Shown here in pieces: positions 7,281-16,154 of a DNA stretch of 64,000 nucleotides. Every line of letters starts with the position of its first letter. Position 1 is the first letter of the stretch. The position numbers and the translations under genes are program-made. The stretch covers positions 2,334,001 to 2,398,000 of the forward strand of contig CP058647.1 of the NCBI GenBank assembly GCA_014323545.1, in the 5' to 3' direction. Below the pieces are notes generated by a model that did no database searches, was not told the origin of the DNA, and saw nothing but the letters and a program-made list of their open reading frames with translations. The stretch comes from Hyphobacterium sp. CCMP332 (GTDB lineage: Bacteria > Bacteroidota > Bacteroidia > Cytophagales > CCMP332).

Positions 7281-10175
7281 ATGAAACAAAGATTTGAAAT
7301 TATATATAAATCATTTCGGAAACATATCGATTCTGAAAAAAGTTTGGTCTCATTGAGGCTAAAGCTCTTTTTAGGACTTGTTATTCTCTCTGTTTCGGCA
7401 TCATTTACCCATGCTCAAAAGCCCAATGTAAATCTGGATCAAAAAATAGCCCAGCTCTTCGCCTATGAATTAAAAAAGGAAGACTTTAAAGAAGATTTCA
7501 AATCTTTTAAAAAAGATTTTGATGAAGGTCTTGGTATGCTGATCATCTCTTTTGATTTAAGTGAGAACGAATTAATGCAAATCAATCTGGTGTTGAATCA
7601 ATTTGATTTAAAACCTGTCATAGTCTTTAAAAACAATAAAAGTGGTGAAAGATGGCCTTCCGCATTGTCAGTTGGGGCTGTATCGGAAAATCAAATTTTG
7701 AGTAATTGGTCTGAAAAAATGGGATTGGCATTGTCACAATCAGGCTATCAATTTTCTTATTCTGAATTCCCCGGTATTTCCAAAGCAAAAGAAGCAAAGG
7801 AAGCCCTTGAGTTCAGTATCAATGAAGATTGGGAGGTTGTTCAGGAAAAAGTGCAAACTATTGAATCGGGATTTAAAAAATCTGACATAAAAACCATCAT
7901 TCCGGATTTTCCGGGTTTCAGAAATCAATCCACTGATTATGCTTTTAAGGTAAATTTTGATGAAAACAGAATCAAAAGTATAGAAATGAAGCCCTATGAA
8001 GTCCTAATTAATGATGGCGCGGATGTCATTCAAATGAGTGCATCATTAGTCAAGGATAAATCGGAGACATTTACACCATTTTTTCTTTCTGCTGATTGGA
8101 CTGAAAAAACGCTTAGAAAAGAATTGGGATTTAAAGGTCTTGTGCTATCTGCAGACATAAAAAATGTGTCGAAATGGTACGATGCAAAAAATGGAGAAAT
8201 CGAGTTGATGGCATTTGAAAATGGCAATGATCTTTTGTTAAATCCTGAAAATGTCAATGCTGCCAGACGTCGCATTCGCGCATTGGTTAAAAAAAGCAAG
8301 AAATACGAGAATCAGTTAAATGATGCAGTTCAAAGAATTTTAACGCACAAAGAAAATGCAAAGGACAAAGCAGAGTTGGAAGGGATTTTATTTCCGGTTT
8401 TGGAATACGAAGAAATTCTTAGAAAAAGTATCACGGTAATGGATGAAAATGATATCATACCTCTTGCTTATCTTGATACTAAAAAAATTGCCTGTGTTCA
8501 TATTGGCATTGAATATCCAAATTTAAGTTCTGTTTATCTCGATAAATACGATAGAATTAAGCATTTCTATTTGAGGGACAGATTTAACTATTACGAAAAA
8601 TTTCAGGAATTAATAAACAATCTTGAACCCTTTGATGTGGTAATTCTGCCTTTGGGAAATATTCCATTTGATCCCTCTGAGAATTATGGCATCGGAAATC
8701 AGATAACCCGCTTTGTAACTGATATTTCGGATAAAAAGGATGTTATTGTACTGGCACATGGCAATCCGATTATAGGCGATTTATTTTCAAGCAAGGTAAG
8801 TCATATTTTATCTTACGACACCGGAGCTATTGCTCAGAAGCTTCTGCCACAGATTCTTTTTGGTGCTAAACAGGCCTATGGGAAACTGCCTTTTTCTACC
8901 GAAAAATATGCCTGGAATAGCGGTAAAATGACCAAAAGTCTTAATCGTCTGGATTATGTTTATCCTCAGGAAGTGGGAATGGATCCATCAATCTTAGCTA
9001 AAATTGAAGATGTTGTGCAAGAAGCCCTTGAGGATAGGGCGACCCCCGGTTGTCAGATTCTTATAGCCAAGGATGGCCATATTGTGCTTGAAAAAGGTTA
9101 TGGATACCTTTCTTATGACAGTGCAATTCCAGTGAGCACAGAGACAGTATACGATGTAGCCAGTATTACAAAAGTAGCAGCAACACTACAGGGAGTCATG
9201 CTATTGTCAGAGATGGATGTAATAAATGTCAATAAGACAGCCAGTCAATATCTGTACGATCTTCGGGCCAGCAATAAAGATGATTTATACATAAGTGAGA
9301 TCTTATCACATCAGGCAGGTTTAACACCATACATACCTTATTGGAAACAAACCCTCGACGGAGAAGGTCTTGACGACAGGTATTACTGTGACAATCCCGA
9401 TGATTGGTTTTGCGTAGAAGTAGTTCCGGGTATTTACACCATCCGAACAATGGAAGATTCGCTGTGGAGATGGACATTAGAGTCTGAATTAAGGGAAAAA
9501 AATAGAGATGGAAATTTTGGTTACAGATACAGCGATCTTGGATTTTACATTATGAAAAAACTGGTGGAAAGAAGAACCCGCCAACCCATAGAGGAGTTTT
9601 TAGAACAAAATTTTTACAGACCGCTTGGAATGTCAAAAATGACCTTTTTCCCTTTGGCTTATTTTGATGAGGAAGAGATTGCACCCACGGAACAGGATGA
9701 CTATTTCAGACATACCCTGGTAAGAGGAACAGTTCACGATCAAGGCGCAGCCATGTTTGGAGGTGTAGGAGGCCATGCCGGATTGTTTTCAAATAGCATT
9801 GATTTGGCAAAACTTTTACAGATGCATTTAAATAAAGGAACTTATGGGGGACAGCGCTATTTTCGGCCGGAAACAGTGGAAACATTTGCTCAGAGACATT
9901 TTAAAAACAACAGAAGAGGACTAGGATGGGATAAGCCATTGCGAAGCGGGAACGGACCGAGTTCTGATTTGTGTTCATACAATACATTTGGGCATACCGG
10001 CTTTACGGGCACGGCTATGTGGGCTGATCCGGATTATAATTTGATCTACGTATTTTTATCAAACCGGATTCATCCCGATGTAAATAATCGTAAATTGATC
10101 AAACAAAATATCCGCACGCGCATTCAGGATATTGTATACGAATCAATATTCATCAATGATATTAATTTAAAGTAA
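7281..10175 (+). CDS. GH3-like domain fused to class C beta-lactamase-type serine hydrolase
   Basis: 964 residues. A signal-type hydrophobic stretch (LKLFLGLVILSVSASFTHAQ) lies at about 27-46, after an unusually long charged lead, so a downstream start is possible. Residues about 50-360 have the glycoside hydrolase 3 fold pattern (FPG at 210-212, GFKGLVLS at 283-290, GNDLLL at 315-320). However, the KHFPGHG loop reads IPDFPGF and the nucleophile SD reads SAD, so catalysis is questionable. A GH3 C-terminal-like domain spans about 390-550. The last part, about 565-955, is a beta-lactamase/penicillin-binding fold with Ser628-x-x-Lys631, Tyr750-Ser-Asp752 and HTGFTG at 905-910, all intact. Such proteins act on cell-wall or peptide substrates outside the cytoplasm. 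bshA follows after 2 bp. Confidence 0.85.
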   Translation: MKQRFEIIYKSFRKHIDSEKSLVSLRLKLFLGLVILSVSASFTHAQKPNVNLDQKIAQLFAYELKKEDFKEDFKSFKKDFDEGLGMLIISFDLSENELMQINLVLNQFDLKPVIVFKNNKSGERWPSALSVGAVSENQILSNWSEKMGLALSQSGYQFSYSEFPGISKAKEAKEALEFSINEDWEVVQEKVQTIESGFKKSDIKTIIPDFPGFRNQSTDYAFKVNFDENRIKSIEMKPYEVLINDGADVIQMSASLVKDKSETFTPFFLSADWTEKTLRKELGFKGLVLSADIKNVSKWYDAKNGEIELMAFENGNDLLLNPENVNAARRRIRALVKKSKKYENQLNDAVQRILTHKENAKDKAELEGILFPVLEYEEILRKSITVMDENDIIPLAYLDTKKIACVHIGIEYPNLSSVYLDKYDRIKHFYLRDRFNYYEKFQELINNLEPFDVVILPLGNIPFDPSENYGIGNQITRFVTDISDKKDVIVLAHGNPIIGDLFSSKVSHILSYDTGAIAQKLLPQILFGAKQAYGKLPFSTEKYAWNSGKMTKSLNRLDYVYPQEVGMDPSILAKIEDVVQEALEDRATPGCQILIAKDGHIVLEKGYGYLSYDSAIPVSTETVYDVASITKVAATLQGVMLLSEMDVINVNKTASQYLYDLRASNKDDLYISEILSHQAGLTPYIPYWKQTLDGEGLDDRYYCDNPDDWFCVEVVPGIYTIRTMEDSLWRWTLESELREKNRDGNFGYRYSDLGFYIMKKLVERRTRQPIEEFLEQNFYRPLGMSKMTFFPLAYFDEEEIAPTEQDDYFRHTLVRGTVHDQGAAMFGGVGGHAGLFSNSIDLAKLLQMHLNKGTYGGQRYFRPETVETFAQRHFKNNRRGLGWDKPLRSGNGPSSDLCSYNTFGHTGFTGTAMWADPDYNLIYVFLSNRIHPDVNNRKLIKQNIRTRIQDIVYESIFINDINLK

Positions 10176-10177
10176 AT

Positions 10178-11323
10178 ATGAAAATTGGAATTGTTTGTTA
10201 TCCCACTTACGGTGGTTCGGGCGTAGTTGCTACGGAACTCGGTATTGCTTTGGCAAAAAGAGGGCATGAAGTGCACTTTATTACCTATTCCCAACCAACA
10301 CGTCTGGATTTTTTCAATGAAAATATTTTTTATCATGAAGTGGATGTGCAGGCCTATCCCTTGTTTCAGTACCCTCCTTATGAATTGGCACTGGCCAGTA
10401 AAATGGTAAATGTGGTTGAATATGAAAAATTGGATATTCTTCATGTTCATTATGCCATCCCCCATGCTTCAGCAGCATATATGGCGCAACAAATTTTAAA
10501 GGAACAGAATATTAACATTCCTTTTGTAACAACCCTTCACGGAACAGACATCACCCTGGTAGGCAAGGATGCAAGCTATGAACCTGTAGTTTCTTTTAGT
10601 ATCAATAAATCAAATGGTGTAACTGCTGTTTCAAAAAGTTTGAAAGAAGATACTTTTAAACATTTTCATATTAATACAGAAATAGAAGTTATTCCCAATT
10701 TCATTGATCTTTCGCGTTTTAAGAAACAAAAGAAAGATCATTTCAAATTGGCCATTTGTCCAAACGGGGAAAAACTCATTGTACATACCTCCAATTTCAG
10801 GAAAGTGAAAAGGGTTCAGGATGTTGTAAAAACCTTTGATAAAGTTCGACACATTTTGCCTTCCAAATTATTGTTGGTAGGTGATGGGCCCGAGCGTTTG
10901 CATATAGAAGAAATGTGTAGGGAATTGAATGCCTGTGAGGATATCCGATTTCTTGGAAAACTTGATGCGGTAGAAGAAGTATTGTCAGTAGCAGACTTAT
11001 TTATAATGCCATCGGAAAAGGAAAGTTTTGGACTGGCAGCTTTGGAAGCTATGGCTTGCGAAGTGCCCTTAATTTCAACCAATGCAGGGGGCCTGCCGGA
11101 GTTGAATATTCAGGGCAAAACGGGATATTTGGCTGAAGTTGGTGATATCGAGGCAATGGTTAAATATGCAGTTCATATTCTAGATGAAAAGAATTTACCC
11201 GATTTTAAAAGAAATGCCTTAAACAGGGCAAAAGAATTTGACATCCATACAATATTGCCTTTGTATGAGAATTTTTATAATGAGGTATTAGCCAAAAGCA
11301 AAAAACAGAATATTACAGTTTAA
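10178..11323 (+). CDS. bshA: N-acetyl-alpha-D-glucosaminyl L-malate synthase BshA
   Basis: 381 residues, the family length. The start KIGIVCYPTYGGSGVVATEL and the downstream HVHYAIPHA and TTLHGTDITLVGKD segments are diagnostic of BshA. The retaining GT4 E-x7-E motif is Glu282/Glu290 (KESFGLAALE). The enzyme joins UDP-GlcNAc to L-malate, the first step of bacillithiol, the low-molecular-weight thiol of many Bacteroidota. The gene starts 2 bp after the GH3/serine hydrolase gene, so translation is likely coupled. No bshB or bshC is visible nearby; the PIG-L protein at 24240-24866 belongs to the BshB superfamily but sits in a glycan operon. Confidence 0.93.
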   Translation: MKIGIVCYPTYGGSGVVATELGIALAKRGHEVHFITYSQPTRLDFFNENIFYHEVDVQAYPLFQYPPYELALASKMVNVVEYEKLDILHVHYAIPHASAAYMAQQILKEQNINIPFVTTLHGTDITLVGKDASYEPVVSFSINKSNGVTAVSKSLKEDTFKHFHINTEIEVIPNFIDLSRFKKQKKDHFKLAICPNGEKLIVHTSNFRKVKRVQDVVKTFDKVRHILPSKLLLVGDGPERLHIEEMCRELNACEDIRFLGKLDAVEEVLSVADLFIMPSEKESFGLAALEAMACEVPLISTNAGGLPELNIQGKTGYLAEVGDIEAMVKYAVHILDEKNLPDFKRNALNRAKEFDIHTILPLYENFYNEVLAKSKKQNITV

Positions 11324-11325
11324 TC

Positions 11326-11339
11326 TTGAATTAATTCAA
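11326..11339. repeat. 14-bp perfect palindrome upstream of the hydroxylase promoter
   Basis: TTGAATTAATTCAA is self-complementary and lies just after the bshA stop, 11 bp upstream of the -33 element for the fatty acid hydroxylase gene. It could be an operator or chance AT-rich symmetry. Confidence 0.35.
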
Positions 11340-11350
11340 ATCAAATCTTG

Positions 11351-11380
11351 TTTGTCAATTGTCAAATAAATTTATTTTTG
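11351..11380 (+). promoter_or_regulatory. Bacteroidota-type promoter for the fatty acid hydroxylase gene
   Basis: TTTG at 11351-11354 and TATTTTTG at 11373-11380, separated by 18 bp, match the Bacteroidota -33/-7 consensus (TTTG, TAnnTTTG). The start codon follows 19 bp after the -7 element, implying a short leader. Confidence 0.65.
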
Positions 11381-11399
11381 CATAGAATAAATAAGAGTA

Positions 11400-12035
11400 A
11401 TGGCAACAAATACTCAAAAAACCAAGAATATAAACAGGGTAAAAGTTTTTGATAATCCTGTTTTAGAGTTACTTACAAAAACTCATATTGCTTTTCCATT
11501 AACGATCTTTCCTGTACTTTCAGCATGGATGATTTATATGGCTTATACCAGGTTTTTTTTAAGTTCTGTAGAAATTTGGGCTATCTTTTTCTTCTCTTTT
11601 CTTCTCTTTACACTCGTGGAATATATCGTTCATAGAAATGTATTTCACTGGGTTCCAAATACACCTTTAAAACAATTTATTCAATATCATTTTCACGGGG
11701 TTCATCATGCGGAACCAAAGGACAAGAAAAGATTAGCAATGCCAATAGTGGTTAGTCTGGCTTTGGCTTTTTTTACATTGGGTGTTGCATATTTGTTTAT
11801 TGGAAAATACTCATTTGTTTTTACTCCCGGATTTGCGATGGGATATACAGCCTATCTAGGTGTTCACTATATGGTTCACGCATACGCACCCCCGAAGGAA
11901 GGCCCTTTTAAAGTGTTATGGGTCAATCATGCCATTCACCACTATAAAGATGATTCTGTTGCTTTTGGGGTGTCATCTCCACTTTGGGATGTTGTTTTTG
12001 GTACTTTACCTCAAAAATCAAAAAAGGCAGCCTAA
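11400..12035 (+). CDS. Fatty acid hydroxylase superfamily membrane di-iron enzyme
   Basis: 211 residues with four or more membrane helices and the full histidine set of the fatty acid hydroxylase/sterol desaturase family: HRNVFH (78-83), HFHGVHH (97-103), HYMVH (156-160) and HAIHH (177-181). These residues bind a di-iron centre. The short length and the motif YHFHGVHH resemble the catalytic part of FA2H/Scs7-type 2-hydroxylases, which hydroxylate acyl chains of sphingolipids. Bacteroidota often make sphingolipids, so acyl or sphingoid-base hydroxylation is a reasonable inference. It has its own promoter and its 3' end overlaps the convergent kinase gene by 4 bp. Confidence 0.85.
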   Translation: MATNTQKTKNINRVKVFDNPVLELLTKTHIAFPLTIFPVLSAWMIYMAYTRFFLSSVEIWAIFFFSFLLFTLVEYIVHRNVFHWVPNTPLKQFIQYHFHGVHHAEPKDKKRLAMPIVVSLALAFFTLGVAYLFIGKYSFVFTPGFAMGYTAYLGVHYMVHAYAPPKEGPFKVLWVNHAIHHYKDDSVAFGVSSPLWDVVFGTLPQKSKKAA

Positions 12036-13465
12036 TCCTGTAGATGTTTTGAAATGGTAAAGTAAAAAGTCGTGCCGGTGTTAATTGCTGAATCAACCCA
12101 AATATCTCCGCGATGAAGGGTAACAATTTTTTTACAGTTTGAAAGTCCAATTCCGCTTCCTTCAATATTTTTATTATCAGGCGATCGATAAAATATTCTA
12201 AAAATGTCTTTTTGCATTTTTTCGGGTATGCCTTTTCCATTATCAGAAACAGAAAATTCCCAATGATCGGGTTTTTCTTTTGCTGATATTCTAATCTTAG
12301 GTGGACGATTTTCAATGCTGAATTTTATGGCATTGGAAATCAGGTTTTGAAATAAAAGTCTTATTTCCAGTTCATTGCCTATAATTGACGGTAGTTTTAC
12401 AATTTTCAAATCTGCTTTAGTTTTGTCAATTTCTGATTTCAGGTCATCTTCTATTTCACTGAGAATTGCCATTATATTTAATTTCTTAAATGATTCAATT
12501 TCTCCTAGCTGAGCATATTGAAGAATTCCTGAAATCAAAGTATTCATTCTTTCAGCAGAGTCTTTTATTTTCGTTATGTATACGCTCTCTTTGGCTTTGG
12601 GGTCTTTGTTATTTTCGGCCTGAACCAAATCGACAAGTCCTGTAATGGTATTAACAGGTGCTTTTAGGTCATGCGCTACAATATGTGCAAAAGATTCCAA
12701 TTCCTTATTTTTTGTTTCCAGTTCCAATGCTCTTACATCACTCAGATCGTTAATTATTAAGGTGTATGCAGAAATAGTTTTTCCAAACTTTATAGGGTTA
12801 ACAGATATTCTTGCATAAAAACTTGTCCCATCATTTCTTTTGAGCCAAAGCTTAAATACAGTATTCTTCTTAATTTCCGAAAGTTCAGTATAAGTAGGAG
12901 AGCTATTATTTGAATCGTTGAGTAGCTGTTTAAAATTCATGGAAAGGGCCGATTTTTCGGGGTAGCCAAATATATATTGGGCACCTATATTCCATGTTTC
13001 AATAATACCCATATGATTTACGAGTATGAATGCCTGATCTTTTATTTCATTGGTCATCATGCGGATTTTACTTTCATATCGTTTAATCTCTGAGGTCCTT
13101 TTCTTTACCTCTTTCTCCAGATTTTTTTGAAATGAATCCACAAAATCAAAACCGCGATGTGCTAAATTGACCAATATTACGGCTACCCAGAGTCCTGACA
13201 TTGAAATCATAAAGTTGATACTTTGGGCCTGGTCCTTTATTTCGCTTTGGTTATAATCTATTATTATGAGCAAAGCGATAAGCAAACCAAAAACTATTGA
13301 TACATATTTCCATTGCAGAATAAACACATATAATATTATTACCACATACATACCGGAAACAGTCAAGGAAGAATCAACATTTAGATCGACAATAAATACT
13401 ATTGCGGTTATTAAAAGCGCAAATAGAGTTAAAACGCTATTTCTAAATATGAATTTTTTGTCCAC
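12032..13465 (-). CDS. Membrane PAS-domain sensor histidine kinase
   Basis: 477 residues. Four predicted transmembrane helices lie within residues 10-103, followed by a coiled-coil linker (about 110-140), a PAS domain (about 142-245), a HisKA domain with phosphoacceptor His265 (IVAHDLKAPVNT), and a HATPase domain with N box (LISNAIKF), DNGKGIPE and GSGIGLSNCKK. It autophosphorylates and passes phosphate to an unidentified regulator; no receiver gene is adjacent. The gene begins 6 bp after the stop of the ethylene-receptor-like gene, strongly suggesting translational coupling and that the two form one signalling unit. The PAS and kinase parts resemble the cytoplasmic half of bacterial phytochrome/ETR-like kinases. 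Confidence 0.9.
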   Translation of the reverse strand: MDKKFIFRNSVLTLFALLITAIVFIVDLNVDSSLTVSGMYVVIILYVFILQWKYVSIVFGLLIALLIIIDYNQSEIKDQAQSINFMISMSGLWVAVILVNLAHRGFDFVDSFQKNLEKEVKKRTSEIKRYESKIRMMTNEIKDQAFILVNHMGIIETWNIGAQYIFGYPEKSALSMNFKQLLNDSNNSSPTYTELSEIKKNTVFKLWLKRNDGTSFYARISVNPIKFGKTISAYTLIINDLSDVRALELETKNKELESFAHIVAHDLKAPVNTITGLVDLVQAENNKDPKAKESVYITKIKDSAERMNTLISGILQYAQLGEIESFKKLNIMAILSEIEDDLKSEIDKTKADLKIVKLPSIIGNELEIRLLFQNLISNAIKFSIENRPPKIRISAKEKPDHWEFSVSDNGKGIPEKMQKDIFRIFYRSPDNKNIEGSGIGLSNCKKIVTLHRGDIWVDSAINTGTTFYFTISKHLQD

Positions 13466-13471
13466 CTAAAG

Positions 13472-14053
13472 TCAATAGTTTGAATTATGTCCTGAAATTT
13501 GATCTGTCAATTTTAAAATTGATTTTTCTTTTTCACTGAGTATCTGTCGCAACATAAACAGTTCATTTTCAAGATCTGAGATTTTCTCTTCCGCATCTTC
13601 ACGTTGATCTTTTTCTTCATTCAGGGATTCAGGACTTCTGAGCGATAAAAAAGTTGGAAGGTCTTTTATCAATGCAAAAACAGTTAATACACTGACTATA
13701 GCTGTAATAAATCGAATGAGTGCACTCAATCTGTAAGCCGGCCACCAAAATATAATTGCATCCATAATATGGGTGGCTCCGCAAAAAATTATAAATGCGC
13801 TAAACAACCAATAAAAGGATAAAAAGGGTATATCCGGTCTTTTTTGAACAAACCACAATATGATTACAGGTATAATAAAATAAGCCAGCCATATTGACAC
13901 ATCGCTCATGATATAAAGCCATCCGTGAAATTCACTCCAGGTACCACAAATCCATCTTGGTGGCCAGTCTGAGGTGTTAAATAGGTTCGAAAAGAATTCT
14001 GAGATCTGGTCCATAAGAATAGTTTTTACAGGTTTGTTTGAAAGAAATTTCAA
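13472..14053 (-). CDS. Free-standing ethylene-binding-domain-like membrane protein
   Basis: 193 residues. Three transmembrane helices match the plant ETR1 ethylene-binding domain closely: MSDVSIWLAYFIIP (50-62), SAFIIFCGATHIMDA (85-99), and a third helix about 111-130 ending KDLPTFLSL. Residues that define the copper/ethylene site in ETR1 (Asp25, Tyr32, Ile35, Pro36, Cys65, His69) correspond to Asp51, Tyr58, Ile61, Pro62, Cys91 and His95. The 40-residue gap between Asp and Cys is identical. After the membrane part comes a coiled coil (about 145-188) like the ETR1 linker, and then the protein stops. There is no kinase or GAF domain; the histidine kinase gene follows 6 bp later. Ligand (ethylene, copper or other) is inferred. 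A second possible start is Met14. Confidence 0.85.
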   Translation of the reverse strand: MKFLSNKPVKTILMDQISEFFSNLFNTSDWPPRWICGTWSEFHGWLYIMSDVSIWLAYFIIPVIILWFVQKRPDIPFLSFYWLFSAFIIFCGATHIMDAIIFWWPAYRLSALIRFITAIVSVLTVFALIKDLPTFLSLRSPESLNEEKDQREDAEEKISDLENELFMLRQILSEKEKSILKLTDQISGHNSNY

Positions 14054-14148
14054 ACAGAAATTCCCATGGACTAAAGGTATTAATGTGCCTGAGCTAAATT
14101 AATTTAGAATTAATACAAATATTACATATCAAATAAAGTGTGAACTTT

Positions 14149-15219
14149 TTATAGCCATTTCTTTCGTTGAAAATAAATCAGCATGCCTACAAAAATTAAA
14201 ATCATTATACCCCATACTACAAAATAACCATAGCGAAAGCCCAATTCGGGCATATATTCAAAATTCATCCCATATATTCCTGCAACAAAAGTCAATGGAA
14301 TAAATATAGAAGCCATGATCGTAAGCACTTTCATGATCTGATTCATTTTATGGCCGAGCAAGGAAGTATGTAATTCGAGAAGAGAAGTAAGCGATTCTTT
14401 TTGAGATTCTACTGTTTCCTGTATTTGAATGACATGATCATAAACATCATTGAGATAAATAAGCGTGCTTTCTTCAAAAAATTCATTCTCATCTTTTTTT
14501 AATGTGGTCAGCATTTCTCTAAGGGGTGTAACAACCTTCCGGAAATTGATTATTTTATTTTTAAGTTTTTGTACTTCAAAAATGAATTCATTTGTTGAGT
14601 CAATTAATACTCTTTTGTCAAGAACTTCGATTTTTTCATTGATGTGTTCAATAATAAAGAAGTAATGATCAACGATGGTATCCAATAATCGATACAATAA
14701 ATAATCATTTCCTCTTTTCCGCAATGGGCGTTTGATGTCTTTTGCTCTGTGTCGAAGACCATCGAAAATATCGCCTTGCTTCTCCTGAAAGGAAATCAAC
14801 CAATTTTCACCTAAAATAAAACTAATCTGTTCTGTTATGATGTGTTTTTGATCGCCGGATATTCCCAGCATTTTTAAAGAAATGAACAAAAACTCATCGT
14901 GTTCTTCCAACTGAGGACGCAGTCTTGTGTTTAGAACATCTTCAAGCACCAATGGGTGAATGCCAAAGTGCTCTCCTAATTTTGCAATATTATCAGTTTC
15001 ATGTAAACCGTCGATATTGATCCAACTGACCGATTTTTTATCCTTGAAGGGAAAAACATCCTCGATTTTCTTGCATTCGGTCTCACTTAGTTCTTCGGGA
15101 TTATAGTCAAATACGGTAATCCTTTGTTCTTCGGTAGTTTTTTTACCAATATGTATTAATGTACCGGGAGGCAATCCGGCCTTTTTTGACATAAAATTTT
15201 CTGTATTAGTCATCGGCAT
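14149..15219 (-). CDS. corA: CorA-type Mg2+/Co2+ transporter
   Basis: 356 residues. A long cytoplasmic alpha/beta and helical funnel domain is followed by two C-terminal transmembrane helices with the signature Tyr316-Gly-Met-Asn319 between them and a basic end (QRKKWL). The segment HPLVLEDVLNTRLRPQLEEHD is typical of the CorA N-terminal domain. It imports divalent cations through a pentameric channel. The listed ATG overlaps the mscS gene by 14 bp. In-frame ATGs at 15213 and 15192 are alternatives; the last avoids overlap and precedes the conserved KAGLPPGTLIHIG. Co-transcription with mscS is likely. Confidence 0.92.
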   Translation of the reverse strand: MPMTNTENFMSKKAGLPPGTLIHIGKKTTEEQRITVFDYNPEELSETECKKIEDVFPFKDKKSVSWINIDGLHETDNIAKLGEHFGIHPLVLEDVLNTRLRPQLEEHDEFLFISLKMLGISGDQKHIITEQISFILGENWLISFQEKQGDIFDGLRHRAKDIKRPLRKRGNDYLLYRLLDTIVDHYFFIIEHINEKIEVLDKRVLIDSTNEFIFEVQKLKNKIINFRKVVTPLREMLTTLKKDENEFFEESTLIYLNDVYDHVIQIQETVESQKESLTSLLELHTSLLGHKMNQIMKVLTIMASIFIPLTFVAGIYGMNFEYMPELGFRYGYFVVWGIMILIFVGMLIYFQRKKWL

Positions 15220-16087
15220 TCAATTTTGCGTTGGGCGGTAGATCATTTTTATAGACAATGGTGTGATAAGGGAATGGTATTTCAACCCCTTCCGCATCAA
15301 ATCTTTTTTTAATAGCGATATTGATATCGGAGTGCATTTGTATTGCATTAATTGGATCATTGGTCCATACATAAGCTCTTAAATTAAGACTTGAATTTCC
15401 AAATTCCAGCAATCTTACATTGACCGGATGCCGGCCCTTTTTTATCTGCTCCTCAGTTCTGTTATCGATACAACTTGGATGCTTCATGGCTTCTTCCTGA
15501 ATAATTTTTGTGGCCAGCTCTATGTCACTGTCATAGCTTATTCCCACTTCTACCCAGCGACAGACCGTTTCCTCCTGAATACTGTCGTTGATGATGTATT
15601 CATTGCTAATAATGGCATTGGGAATAATTACTCTTTTGTTTTCAAAATTTAAAATGATGGTGTGCTGAAGTGTTATGTCCTCGACAATACCGTGATAGTC
15701 CGAAACGCGAATCATATCACCTACACGAAAGGGCTTAAAAATGACAATAAAAATTCCACTTATGATATTTGAAAACGAAGCCTGGGCGGCAAAACCAACC
15801 GCTGCAACCAAAATACCGGCACCGGCGAAAATTGTAACCGCAAATGTTTTAAGACTTGGAATTCTTGAAATAATCATTCCAAGTGCCATTAGCCAAATAA
15901 TGAAGGATACGGCATTTTTAAAAAATGAATATTTAGTAGTATCGGCCTGAAATTTTTCCTGAGCCGTATGCATTGCCCTGTTGATCAGCCAGCGGGCTAT
16001 TCTGGATACAATTATGGCTCCAAATAAAATTATACTCGTAGCTATGACATGGGTCCAAATTGGCTCCAGGCTTTTAAAGTATTCCAT
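15206..16087 (-). CDS. MscS family mechanosensitive channel
   Basis: 293 residues, similar in size to E. coli MscS. Helices lie at about 14-34 and 58-76, then the pore helix TM3 (about 83-115) with the Gly/Ala-rich packing pattern GAGILVAAVGFAAQASFSNI. The beta domain (FKPFRVGDMIRVSDYHGIVEDI) and the C-terminal alpha/beta domain ending IPFPYHTIVYKND follow. It opens under membrane tension to release solutes during hypo-osmotic shock. It precedes corA and overlaps it, forming a small ion-transport operon. Confidence 0.92.
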   Translation of the reverse strand: MEYFKSLEPIWTHVIATSIILFGAIIVSRIARWLINRAMHTAQEKFQADTTKYSFFKNAVSFIIWLMALGMIISRIPSLKTFAVTIFAGAGILVAAVGFAAQASFSNIISGIFIVIFKPFRVGDMIRVSDYHGIVEDITLQHTIILNFENKRVIIPNAIISNEYIINDSIQEETVCRWVEVGISYDSDIELATKIIQEEAMKHPSCIDNRTEEQIKKGRHPVNVRLLEFGNSSLNLRAYVWTNDPINAIQMHSDINIAIKKRFDAEGVEIPFPYHTIVYKNDLPPNAKLNADD

Positions 16088-16154
16088 ATATGTGTTATTC
16101 CTGCATTAATCTAATCATTGCGTATTAAATAGGGAAATGAAATAGCGAAACAAA

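Noticed and set aside
12032-14053. Idea that the ethylene-domain and kinase genes are one frameshifted gene
   Set aside because: The kinase has its own start, four membrane helices and PAS domain, and the upstream protein has a complete coiled coil before its stop; both look whole.
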